Assembly (NCBI RefSeq): GCF_900188175.1
Contig: NZ_FZOQ01000028.1
Coordinates: forward strand, 1 to 64,000
From: Pontibacter ummariensis
GTDB lineage: Bacteria > Bacteroidota > Bacteroidia > Cytophagales > Hymenobacteraceae
Length of the DNA stretch: 64,000 nucleotides
Direction of reading: 5' to 3'
This document shows positions 26,344-34,025 of this stretch, one piece after another. The notes under the pieces are model-generated. The model was not told the DNA's origin. It saw nothing but the letters and a program-made list of their open reading frames with translations, and ran no database searches. Both the position numbers and the translations under genes were made by a program. Each line of letters opens with the position of its first letter. Within the stretch, counting starts at the first letter, position 1.

Positions 26344-27294
26344 CTACAAGGCAATAGCTTTGCCATACTGGCTGGGGTTTAATCCTGTCTTCAGTTTAAA
26401 GAAGCGGCTAAAGTGGGAGGCGGTGTCGAACCTCAGGTGTAGGGCTATTTCCTTTATGCTGAGGGAGGAGTAGGAAAGTAGGTACTGCGCCTCCCGCAGC
26501 AATCTGCGGTGGATGATCTCCAGCGCACTCTCCCCTGTTTCCCTTTTCACTGATTCGCTCAGGTGCTTCGCGGAGATGTTCAGCAAGTCGGCGTACTCGC
26601 TTACCGTTCGCTTCGTCAGAAAGTTTTCCTCTACCAGCATTCTGAAGTCGTGTGTTAACTGGTACTGCCGGTTCATGTGCTTCGAGAAGCCCAGCAGGCA
26701 GACCTCGCAGGCTCTGTTCATTTCATAGAGCAGCTGCAGCGTTTGCAGGCGGATGATGTTCAGGTGAAAGGGAGCTCCCCTGTCAAACTCTTCGCTGATT
26801 CTCTCCAAGCCTCCCTTGATGGAGTTAAAGCTGTTCGCATCCAGGCTATAAACCGGTGGGTAATCCGGATTCAGTTCTAACAGGTTGTCCACTACAGAAC
26901 CACTGATAAAGCTCTCATCCAGAAACTCCCGCTTGAAGAGCAGCATGTAGAGCAGCAGGTCGGGCGAGGAGTTCTCAAAGGAGTTCATAACGCCAGGTGA
27001 CACCAGGTGCACCGTTTGAGGCTGTACTGCAAAAGTGAATTGGCCTACTGTTTTTGTGCTGCTTCCTCTCAGGCACAGGATCAGGGCATAATGGTCTGTT
27101 TTGATTGGCGGCCCGCTGGCTGTTCCCCCCTCATTGCTCAGCACGGCAAAATCCCCCCCATAGTCCAGGCTTTCGTACTTATTCATCCCGAAAGTCTGCT
27201 GCGCCTTCTTCTTCTGCGACAAATAATAGCCGATGGTAGACTTAATGTCTAACATCGGCGCCACTTCAGAGGGGAGAGTAGAGATGTCCGCCAT
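26344..27294 (-). CDS. AraC family transcriptional regulator
   Basis: A 316-residue regulator. The N-terminal part (about 1-200) is a poorly conserved cupin-like sensor (ALILCLRGSSTKTVGQFTF, HLVSPGVMNSFEN). The C-terminal HTH_18 (about 215-312) has RTVSEYADLLNISAKHLSESVKR and SIKEIALHLRFDTASHFSRFFK, then GLNPSQYGK. Start ATG 27294 is supported by AGGAATCAGGAAC just upstream. It probably controls the adjacent flavin reductase; the signal is unknown. Confidence 0.9.
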   Translation of the reverse strand: MADISTLPSEVAPMLDIKSTIGYYLSQKKKAQQTFGMNKYESLDYGGDFAVLSNEGGTASGPPIKTDHYALILCLRGSSTKTVGQFTFAVQPQTVHLVSPGVMNSFENSSPDLLLYMLLFKREFLDESFISGSVVDNLLELNPDYPPVYSLDANSFNSIKGGLERISEEFDRGAPFHLNIIRLQTLQLLYEMNRACEVCLLGFSKHMNRQYQLTHDFRMLVEENFLTKRTVSEYADLLNISAKHLSESVKRETGESALEIIHRRLLREAQYLLSYSSLSIKEIALHLRFDTASHFSRFFKLKTGLNPSQYGKAIAL

Positions 27295-27367
27295 GTTCCT
27301 GATTCCTTATTTTTGTGCTTTCCAGCTCCTAAGTTAGGGCTTACGCTCTAAACAGCAGCAGGGGGTG

Positions 27368-27905
27368 TCATTGTAGGCTAACAACTGTCGCTTTTTGCTG
27401 CACCAGCTGCATGTTGGCCTCCAGTTTTATTTCCTCACTCAAGACCATCCCGCCGGCCTTCGATAAGGGGTTAAAGGTTAGGCCAAACTTCCAGGCCGCT
27501 CACTTCAAAACCAGCCTTTGTGTTTCCCTCCGCATCCTGTGCAAGCCCCCAAACTCCGCATGCAGCTCCACAGGCTTGGTAATCCCCTTGGTCGTCAGGC
27601 GCCCGGAGAGACGATACAGGTTGCCCTTTACTTTATGAAAGGAGGTAGACTGAAAGCTGTGGGGGATTTACCCGCGTCAAAAAAGTCAGCGGACCGCAGG
27701 TGATTGTCACGCAGCTCTACCTGCGTGTTCAGGCTGTTCACGTCTACTGTAAAATGGATCTCTGCATTTTCAAAGCCATCGTTGTGGTAGGTTGCACCCC
27801 CACTGAAATTTCTGAAAGAGCCGGTGACCGTGGAGATAACCAGTGTTTTACTTTAAACTGTACATCAGCGTGCCCGGGGTCTATTACCCATTTGGTTGTG
27901 GTCAT
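27368..27905 (-). pseudogene. YceI-family protein, broken by several one-base frameshifts
   Basis: Starts MTTTKWVIDPGHADVQFKVKH at ATG 27905, typical of YceI lipocalin-like isoprenoid-binding proteins. The rest of a normal YceI is readable only by changing frame: STVTGSFRNFSGGATYHNDG, then EIHFTVDVNSLNTQVELRDN and LRSADFF, then SFHKVKGNLYRLSGRLTTKG, then DAEGNTKAGFEVSG, then KFGLTFNPLSKAGGMVLSEE up to the stop at 27368. At least four single-base indels are needed, near 27840, 27650, 27550 and 27490. The protein sequence is otherwise well kept, so decay is recent or this stretch has sequence errors. Confidence 0.8.
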
Positions 27906-27941
27906 GTTTCTTTTTGATAGAGGCGAAGAAGAGTGCACTGC

Positions 27942-28232
27942 CTAAAAGCACAAAGCTTTTCCTGCGGCACTGCTTTGATAGGAAAATGGTTCAGGAGCGG
28001 AATTGCCACATATCAGGCTGACAACATCCTCCAGGGAATGGACCAGGTACTTGTCCGGGACGTGGATGAAGTACTGCTGTTCTATCTCAAACAGCAGGTC
28101 AATCACATCTACCAGGCCAAGCTCTAACTGACTGAAAGAGCTGCTGTACAGTACCTGGGAAAGGTCCTTCTGCCTGCGTTTACTTATAAGCCGGGCTAGC
28201 TCAAAGCGAACAAGGCTGCTTACATCATACAT
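27942..28232 (-). CDS. Acyl-carrier-protein-like small protein lacking the attachment Ser
   Basis: A 96-residue protein. Residues about 35-75 (LVDVIDLLFEIEQQYFIHVPD then HSLEDVVSLI) follow the helix II-III pattern of acyl carrier proteins. The usual DSL, whose Ser carries phosphopantetheine, aligns with GLV, so no attachment site is visible. The family call is by pattern only and the function is unknown; it may be a non-acylated regulatory relative. It lies on the same strand as the flavin reductase upstream (111 bp) and the YceI pseudogene downstream (36 bp). Confidence 0.45.
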   Translation of the reverse strand: MYDVSSLVRFELARLISKRRQKDLSQVLYSSSFSQLELGLVDVIDLLFEIEQQYFIHVPDKYLVHSLEDVVSLICGNSAPEPFSYQSSAAGKALCF

Positions 28233-28343
28233 AGGAAAAGATTTTAGGGTGTGGTGTTACATGGAAGGCATTTATTAGGGCTTACTTCGCGGCTGCGCCT
28301 GAAAGTACTATTAGCTGACGATGGCTGATACAGTTAGGGCCTG

Positions 28344-28865
28344 TTAGAAGGCCATGAACTTTTCAATCTGTTCGTCTGTGAACCGCACCGTACCTTCCTT
28401 ATGCAGGTTGCTGTTGTCGTCCAGTTCTGCCTCAACGCTTGGTAAATAGATCTTAAGCGGCATTATGTGCAGGTGCATATGGTTGGCAACGCCTGTAAAA
28501 TGGTCTATTCCTCTCAGGTTCCCTTGTCGGCCCGAGGAAACCCCTACCAGGGCAGCCTTCTTCTCGTAAAAGCTCGCCGGGAATTCGCAGGCATCTATAA
28601 ACGTTTTAAGAACACCCGGAAAACTGCCGTTATACTCAGGAATAACAAACAGGAACTTCTCTGAACCAGAGACCAGGTTCTGTACTTTGGCAAAGGCTTC
28701 ACTTCTGCTACCATAGAGGTCACTCTCTATAAGAGAAGCCGGAAGTTCCGCCAGCGACAGCAGGTTCGTCTCCTGCCCTTTCTCCTGTAGTCTTCTTTTA
28801 TAGTATTTCGCTACCCTAAGGGCGTTGCTGTCTGGGCGATTGGTGCCTGCAATAATCGTAATCAT
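28344..28865 (-). CDS. NAD(P)H-dependent FMN reductase
   Basis: A 173-residue flavodoxin-fold reductase. MITIIAGTNRPDSNALRVAKYY gives the flavin-phosphate loop and VIPEYNGSFPGVLKTFIDAC is the family signature; GVSSGRQGNLRG follows. Only about 190 residues are expected for the family, so it is full length. It probably reduces quinones, azo compounds or flavins in the cytoplasm. First gene of a short minus-strand group with the ACP-like gene and YceI. Confidence 0.87.
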   Translation of the reverse strand: MITIIAGTNRPDSNALRVAKYYKRRLQEKGQETNLLSLAELPASLIESDLYGSRSEAFAKVQNLVSGSEKFLFVIPEYNGSFPGVLKTFIDACEFPASFYEKKAALVGVSSGRQGNLRGIDHFTGVANHMHLHIMPLKIYLPSVEAELDDNSNLHKEGTVRFTDEQIEKFMAF

Positions 28866-29229
28866 GCGTTATGTTAAATCTTGGTTTTACGCTGACAAAT
28901 ACACAGGGAACAGATAAGCGCTATCTCCTGGTACTCGTTTTCGGGTGCAAAATTAGTGTGGCCCTGCAGGGGCATCAATTCCCATTCTTCCGAAAGAAGA
29001 ACCAATTTTACGGGTGCTGCGGGAGATAGGCATGGGAACAAAGCTTCTCGGATGTTTCCGCCGGCGCAGATCACACTTGCTCCTAACAACAGAACAAGAA
29101 GTGCTTTAGGTTATTTCTACAAGCAACTACATGCTTTAAAGCCTAAACAAATGACTCACAACCGCCACAATGCGTACAATTGGTTCTTTTTTAAGGGGTA
29201 TTGGTATTGAAGCCGGCGGTACTAAATCG
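28866..29229. other. Divergent intergenic region
   Basis: Lies between the minus-strand reductase and the plus-strand superoxide dismutase. A minus open frame at 28874-29089 shows no motif. Promoters for both directions are expected here. Confidence 0.35.
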
Positions 29230-29237
29230 GACCTTTG
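29207..29237 (+). promoter_or_regulatory. Possible promoter of the superoxide dismutase gene
   Basis: TTG at 29207-29209, a 20-base spacer, then GACCTTTG (29230-29237), which matches TAnnTTTG except at its first base. It would give a leader of about 17 bases before ATG 29261. Confidence 0.3.
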
Positions 29238-29260
29238 CACAGAACCAAAAAATAACTGAT

Positions 29261-29907
29261 ATGAACAGCAAGACGAAATTCCCTTATGCATTACCAGACT
29301 TACCCTATGCCTCTAATGCGCTGGAGCCTGCTATTGATGCTCCGACCATGGAAATACACCATGGCAAGCACCACAACGCTTATGTGACCAACCTGAACAA
29401 GGCAACAGAAGAAAACAACTTAGGCGCTTTCCCGCTGGTGATCTGTTCAAGAACGCATCGCAGCTTCCTGTCGCCGTGCGTAACAACGGAGGTGGCCATT
29501 ATAACCACAGCCTTTTCTGGCAACTGCTCACCAACGACAAAAGCAAAAACACCCTGAGCGGTGAGTTACAAAAGGCCATTAACAACACGTTTGGCAGTGT
29601 AGATGCTTTTAAAGCAGAATTCGAGAAAGCTGCAGCCACCAGATTCGGATCGGGTTGGGCCTGGTTGATTCTGGACAATAACGGAGAGCTAGCCGTTACC
29701 TCCACCGCAAATCAGGATAACCCCCTGATGGACGTAGCTGAAAAGCAAGGCCAGCCGCTGCTGGGCCTGGACGTGTGGGAGCATGCTTATTACCTCAACT
29801 ACCAGAACCGTCGCCCCGACTACATTTCTTCTTTCTGGAGCGTGGTAAACTGGTCTGAAGTCGAAAGGCTGTACGTGGAAGCACAGCAAGCTTTAGCCTC
29901 CAAATAA
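29261..29907 (+). pseudogene. Fe/Mn superoxide dismutase with one frameshift
   Basis: Begins MNSKTKFPYALPDLPYASNA at ATG 29261. The first frame runs to MEIHHGKHHNAYVTNLNKA and ENNLGAFPLV, then loses the family. From 29440 a second frame continues DLFKNASQLPVAVRNNGGG and HYNHSLFWQLL to ...EAQQALASK. One missing base near 29438-29440 explains it. With that repaired all metal ligands are present: His in EIHHGKHH, His in HYNHSLFW, Asp and His in LDVWEHAYY. The enzyme would detoxify superoxide in the cytoplasm. The remainder is undamaged, so either the loss is very recent or the base is an assembly error. Confidence 0.85.
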
Positions 29908-30031
29908 GTCTTCCACAGCCAGTTGCCTCGCCCAGCTCTACCCTTATTTGTGCAGAGCGGATAGCCCCCACTGGGCAGTAATTTCCGTCCCTGCCCAACT
30001 AGAGCGAGCGGATCTTGCGTAAAGAATAAGA

Positions 30032-30919
30032 ATGACACGAAAACAAGTGATGCCTATGAAAATTGGAGTTACTGGAGCAACGGGGCAACTTGGCCGCCTC
30101 GTGGTAAGCAAACTTAAAGAAAAAGAATCTGCTGATAACATCGTTGCCCTTGCCCGTTCGCCACAGAAGGCTGCTGACCTGGGCGTAGAGGCCCGCGAAG
30201 CTGATTACGACAAGCCTGAAACGCTTGAACGTGCGCTGGAAGGCGTAGACCGCCTGTTACTGATTTCTGCAAGTGAGGTAGAGAAGCGCACCGGGCAGCA
30301 TAAAAATGTAATAGAGGCGGCCAAAAAGGCCGGTGTAAAGCAGATTACCTATACCAGCATCCTGCATGCGGATACCTCACCGATAGACCTGGCAGAATCG
30401 CACCGTGCCACGGAAGCAGCCATAAAAGATGCCGGCATTCCGTACACGCTCCTGCGCAACAGCTGGTACACCGAAAACTACACCAACTCCATCCCGGGGG
30501 CGCTGGCTGGCGGTGCTTTTATCGGCAGTGCAGGCGACGGTAAACTGTCGACCGCTACCCGTGCCGATTATGCGGAGGCCGCTGCTGCTGTTTTAACCGG
30601 AGAGGGTCATGAGGGCAAGACGTATGAACTCGCAGGCGACGAAGCTTATACCCTTCGTGAGCTGGCTGCGGAAATCTCCCGGCAGACGGGCAGGGATATT
30701 CCCTACAAGAACCTGCCAGCCGACGAGTATGCCGCTGCGCTTACCAGCTTTGGCTTACCCGAAGGCCTGGCACAGGCGATTGCCGGATGGGACGTTGCCG
30801 CATCAAAAGGTGCTTTGTACGATGATAGCCAACAGCTCTCCAAGCTTATAGACAGGCCTACTACCCCACTGTCGGCCGCTGTAGCTGATGCCCTCCAGGG
30901 CGCTTCTAAAACGGAATAA
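30032..30919 (+). CDS. QorB-like NAD(P)H quinone reductase (NmrA-like, atypical SDR)
   Basis: A 295-residue Rossmann protein with MKIGVTGATGQLGRLVVSKL (NAD(P)-binding), AREADYDKPETLERALEGVDRLLLIS and TLLRNSWYTENY, the typical order of E. coli QorB-type NAD(P)H:quinone oxidoreductases. It lacks the Tyr-x3-Lys catalytic pair of classical SDRs, as expected of NmrA-like proteins. The frame opens at ATG 30032; ATG 30056 (MKIGVTG) would match the usual family start better. It follows the SOD on the same strand, consistent with a redox-stress group. Confidence 0.87.
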   Translation: MTRKQVMPMKIGVTGATGQLGRLVVSKLKEKESADNIVALARSPQKAADLGVEAREADYDKPETLERALEGVDRLLLISASEVEKRTGQHKNVIEAAKKAGVKQITYTSILHADTSPIDLAESHRATEAAIKDAGIPYTLLRNSWYTENYTNSIPGALAGGAFIGSAGDGKLSTATRADYAEAAAAVLTGEGHEGKTYELAGDEAYTLRELAAEISRQTGRDIPYKNLPADEYAAALTSFGLPEGLAQAIAGWDVAASKGALYDDSQQLSKLIDRPTTPLSAAVADALQGASKTE

Positions 30920-31236
30920 ACCGCCCTGCGTTCCCGCACCTCTTTTTCTTCCGGGAAGGGCTATAGGAAACAGGGACAAAAGGAATAAAAGAATACATTA
31001 ACCCCCAGCCTGCAAACAAAGTCTTTGCAGGCTGGGGGCTTTTCAGGCTTCCCGTAAAGTCGCGGCCATCCGTTTTGGCAGGATCTGGCACATTCCCCTT
31101 TTAACACCACAGCAGCGATGAAAGAGATGGAAAGCCCCGAAAGACGCACCGCAACTCCTCGCGATAAACGATCATCGCTTTTGTAAAATCTATAACTGTT
31201 TTCAGAAATACTGTAACACCTACCCCTGTGCTCTTT
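30920..31236. other. Intergenic region with terminator, upstream of the multicopper oxidase
   Basis: Contains the terminator at 31002-31043 and the regulatory dyad just beyond. A minus open frame (30961-31260) crosses both and is not supported. Confidence 0.35.
31002..31043 (+). terminator. Terminator after the QorB-like gene
   Basis: Perfect 15-bp arms CCCCCAGCCTGCAAA / TTTGCAGGCTGGGGG, loop of seven, then CTTTTC. Confidence 0.85.
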
Positions 31237-31271
31237 CATAGTTTTGCTTACCGTAAACAAGCAAAACTATG
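31237..31271. promoter_or_regulatory. 13-bp perfect inverted repeat over the -7 box and start codon of the multicopper oxidase
   Basis: CATAGTTTTGCTT (31237-31249), nine-base spacer, AAGCAAAACTATG (31259-31271). The left arm contains TAGTTTTG (31239-31246), an exact TAnnTTTG -7 box. The right arm contains the ATG start at 31269. The dyad could be a repressor site covering the promoter and initiation region, or an RNA hairpin that hides the start codon. Copper or other metal control is inferred from the gene it precedes. Confidence 0.7.
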
Positions 31272-32555
31272 AACGCACTTACAAACCCCGGTAGTAAAAC
31301 GTTACAGTTTGACCTGACTGCCAGGAAAAGCATTTTAACGATCGCCGGCCAAAAGGCTGAAGTCCTGACCTACAACAACAGCTTCCCGGGCCCTTTGCTC
31401 GAAGCACAGGAAGGTGACCAGGTAATGGTTCGCTTCCATAACCAGTTGCAAGTGCCTTCTAACCTGCACCTGCATGGTATTTTTATGTCGCCGGAAGATG
31501 ACAAGCCGCACGAGGTCGTAGCGCCAGGCACTACGCTTACCTACGCGTTTGAAGCACAGGCCGGGAGCGCCGGCATGTACTGGTATCACCCGCATGCCCA
31601 TGGCAGCGTCACCCGTCAGCTGTTCGAAGGCTTGTCCGGCCCCATGATCATCAGAGGCCCCCTTGATCGCATCGAACCTCTGGCATCCGCTACAGAAAAA
31701 GTACTGGTGCTGCATGACATTCAAATCGAAAACGGGAAGGTAGCCCCGCACGAAGGGATGGATTGGGGCAGAGGCAAGGAAGGAAACCTGGTGCTGGTAA
31801 ACGGAGAAAGCAGGCCTACTCTGCCAATACCAACAGGACTGCTGCGGCTCAGAATTGTCAATGCCTCTGCGGCGCGTTACTATAAGCTGGGAGTGCCGGG
31901 CAAAAAACTACAGGTTATCGGGCTGGACGGCAGCTTTCTGGAGCAGCCTGTTTCGGTGGACACCCTGCTGCTAAGCCCTGGCGAAAGGGCAGATATTTTA
32001 CTTGAAGCCACAGAAGCTTCCACGCTAAGTCTCCTGAACCTGCCTTACAAAAGAACGCCGATGGGCCCCAGCCAGGATACCCCGGTGGAGGGTGCCCTGC
32101 TGGCCACCTTTGAGGTGCAGGGCGATACCAATACCGTGCATCTCCCGGAGAAACTGCTCGAAATACCCGAACTGAACTTAGCCACGGCAACAGACCATAA
32201 GACCTTAACCTTTGGCGCGACCATGCAGCCTTTGCAGTTTACGATCAATAACAAGGTCTTCGATCACCACCGCACGGACCTCAGCGCCCGTGCCGACACC
32301 CTGGAAGTGTGGGACATTGTGAACCCCATGGGCATGGACCACCCTTTTCACCTGCACACGTTCCCCTTTCAGCTTATATCCCTAAACGGAGAGCCGGCCC
32401 CCTTCCGCGCCTGGAAAGATGTGGTAAACGTGCCTGCCAATAGTACTGTCCGTATAGCAATACCCTTCCGGAAGTACACAGGCAAGGTGATGTACCATTG
32501 CCACATACTGGAGCACGAAGATGTAGGCATGATGGGAAACCTGGAGGTACTTTGA
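31269..32555 (+). CDS. Multicopper oxidase, laccase/CueO-like, without signal peptide
   Basis: Three-domain copper oxidase of 428 residues coupling one-electron oxidations (Cu(I), phenols) to reduction of oxygen to water. Copper ligands are complete: His67/His69 (LHLHG), His107/His109 (YHPHAHG), His358/His361/His363 (HPFHLH), and His410-Cys411-His412 with His416 and axial Met421 (HCHILEHEDVGMM). An in-frame TAA lies five codons before ATG 31269, so the start is fixed and there is no Tat or Sec signal; most CueO-like enzymes are exported. It is followed by metal-transport genes on the other strand, and preceded by a strong regulatory dyad. Confidence 0.92.
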   Translation: MNALTNPGSKTLQFDLTARKSILTIAGQKAEVLTYNNSFPGPLLEAQEGDQVMVRFHNQLQVPSNLHLHGIFMSPEDDKPHEVVAPGTTLTYAFEAQAGSAGMYWYHPHAHGSVTRQLFEGLSGPMIIRGPLDRIEPLASATEKVLVLHDIQIENGKVAPHEGMDWGRGKEGNLVLVNGESRPTLPIPTGLLRLRIVNASAARYYKLGVPGKKLQVIGLDGSFLEQPVSVDTLLLSPGERADILLEATEASTLSLLNLPYKRTPMGPSQDTPVEGALLATFEVQGDTNTVHLPEKLLEIPELNLATATDHKTLTFGATMQPLQFTINNKVFDHHRTDLSARADTLEVWDIVNPMGMDHPFHLHTFPFQLISLNGEPAPFRAWKDVVNVPANSTVRIAIPFRKYTGKVMYHCHILEHEDVGMMGNLEVL

Positions 32556-32569
32556 ACAGGTGCTGATAA

Positions 32570-32614
32570 AAAAGGAAAGCCTGGCAGTTCAACATCCTGC
32601 CAGGCTTTCCTTTT
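32570..32614. terminator. Bidirectional terminator, multicopper oxidase / CDF
   Basis: Eighteen-base perfect arms starting AAAAGGAAAGCCTGGCAG with a nine-base loop, ending TTTT on plus and mirrored on minus. It separates the convergent genes. Confidence 0.93.
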
Positions 32615-32628
32615 ATGATTTTAGTCCC

Positions 32629-33528
32629 TCACACCCTGTGTGCACACCTTTCTGCTTCCAACTCCAGTTCCAGGGTTACATCGGTAATGGCAAAAGGCTT
32701 CAGGGCATTTCTAATCCCACTTTTGAGGGCTGCTACGGCGGCAGGCTTTTGAGCTTCTGAAACGACCACGTGGGCAGACAATACGTGGTGTTCCCCATCC
32801 AGCGACCACACCCTGAGCTGGTGTACATCCCGCACAGTGTCCAGTGCTAACAGCTTACCTTTTACCTCTTCTAAACGGTTGCTTAAGGGGTTTGCCTGCA
32901 GAAAGACCTTTAAAGCAGCCCAGGCACTTTTCACAGCGTGCAGCAGCATGTAAACCGAAATGGCCAGAGATAAAAGCGGGTCGAGCCACGGCAACTCAAA
33001 AAAGAGCAGCACAATACTAGCCACCAGCACTGCCAGCCATCCCAACAGGTCTTCGAGCATGTGCAGCGACACAGCGCGTTGGTTTAAATTGCCTCCGCCT
33101 TTTAGCCTGAAAAAAGCCTCCCCGTTTACAAGTATCCCCAACACGGCAAACAGCAGCATGCCCAGGGGCTCTGGCATGGTCGGCTGCAGCAACCTCTGGG
33201 CCGCCTCTGTTATTACAAAGCCGGCGCCGGCTAGCAGTATGAGCGAGGTGAGCAGAGCCCCGGCAACTGAATAGCGTTTGTAGCCATAGGTGTAGTTCTC
33301 GTTGCCCTCCTGTCCCGACTTCCGCTGCAGGAAGTAGGTTAGGCCCAGGGCAAAGGCGTCACCAAAATCGTGCAGGGCATCACTCATGATGGCCATGCTG
33401 TTGACGAAGAAGCCTCCGATCAGCTCTAACAGGGCAAAGCCCAGGTTAAGAAAAAAGGCGAAACGTATGTTGCCTGTAGCAGGATTGTAATGGTGGGGTC
33501 CGTGGTGGTGGTGGTGGTGATGTCCCAT
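32629..33528 (-). CDS. Cation diffusion facilitator transporter (Zn/Co/Cd type)
   Basis: Inner-membrane metal/proton antiporter of 299 residues exporting divalent metals. The N-terminus is a His-rich MGHHHHHHHGPHH, a likely metal buffer. Six helices follow (about 20-205); TM2 carries SDALHDFGD (HxxxD) and TM5 carries HMLEDLLGW (HxxxD), the HDHD pattern of zinc-type members. The C-terminal cytoplasmic ferredoxin-like domain includes VHQLRVWSLDGEHHVLSAHV. It is downstream of DoxX and the porin-like gene on minus, near an HMA protein and the multicopper oxidase. Confidence 0.92.
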   Translation of the reverse strand: MGHHHHHHHGPHHYNPATGNIRFAFFLNLGFALLELIGGFFVNSMAIMSDALHDFGDAFALGLTYFLQRKSGQEGNENYTYGYKRYSVAGALLTSLILLAGAGFVITEAAQRLLQPTMPEPLGMLLFAVLGILVNGEAFFRLKGGGNLNQRAVSLHMLEDLLGWLAVLVASIVLLFFELPWLDPLLSLAISVYMLLHAVKSAWAALKVFLQANPLSNRLEEVKGKLLALDTVRDVHQLRVWSLDGEHHVLSAHVVVSEAQKPAAVAALKSGIRNALKPFAITDVTLELELEAERCAHRV

Positions 33529-33541
33529 TTCTTAAAAGTTT

Positions 33542-33578
33542 AAAAGCCGTGCTCCTTCGTATCCAGGAAACACGGCTT
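33542..33578 (-). terminator. Hairpin between DoxX and CDF genes
   Basis: Eight-base arms AAGCCGTG / CACGGCTT with a 19-base loop, followed on minus by TTAAACTTTT. Probably a terminator or processing site after DoxX. Confidence 0.55.
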
Positions 33579-33588
33579 GGTGGAGAAC

Positions 33589-33996
33589 TTATCTTGCGTT
33601 TAAGGAAAGTTTCGCTGAAAGATGCACCACAGCGGCCAGCGCCACCAGTCCGCCCATAATGGACAGGTTCTGGATGAAGTCCATGACGGCGGTTTGTTGC
33701 ATCGGTCCTTCCATGTTCCAGAAGGTGTGCATCATCAGGGTCATGGGCAGTAACAGCAGGATCAGCGCGATTGCCGTTTGCTTCACTTTAACTCCGGCGA
33801 ACAGGAGTACTGCCCCTGCCAGTTCGGTTACCGTGGCGATTCCCAACAGGAACGGCACAAAGGGCAAGCCTTTCGAGGCCATCCACATGGCCGGCCCGTC
33901 CCAGAACAGGACCTTGTGCAGGCCTGCCACTAAAAACGTACTTCCAATGAGTATCCTGGCTACCAGGATAAAGCTTCGAACAGATGATTTTTCCAT
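33589..33996 (-). CDS. DoxX family membrane protein
   Basis: A 135-residue four-helix inner-membrane protein (helices about 10-28, 45-70, 75-92, 108-128) with ARILIGSTFLVAGLHKVLFW and FLLGIATVTELAGAVLLFAG, the DoxX signature. Family members act in thiosulfate or quinone redox and redox stress; the role here is unknown. It lies 29 bp downstream of the porin-like gene and is probably co-transcribed with it. Confidence 0.85.
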   Translation of the reverse strand: MEKSSVRSFILVARILIGSTFLVAGLHKVLFWDGPAMWMASKGLPFVPFLLGIATVTELAGAVLLFAGVKVKQTAIALILLLLPMTLMMHTFWNMEGPMQQTAVMDFIQNLSIMGGLVALAAVVHLSAKLSLNAR

Positions 33997-34025
33997 TTTT
34001 TGTTGCGTTTAAAGATTGATAGGAA

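Noticed and set aside
30961..31260. Minus-strand open frame of 99 codons before the multicopper oxidase
   Set aside because: It runs across a strong terminator and the inverted repeat, both better explained as control elements.
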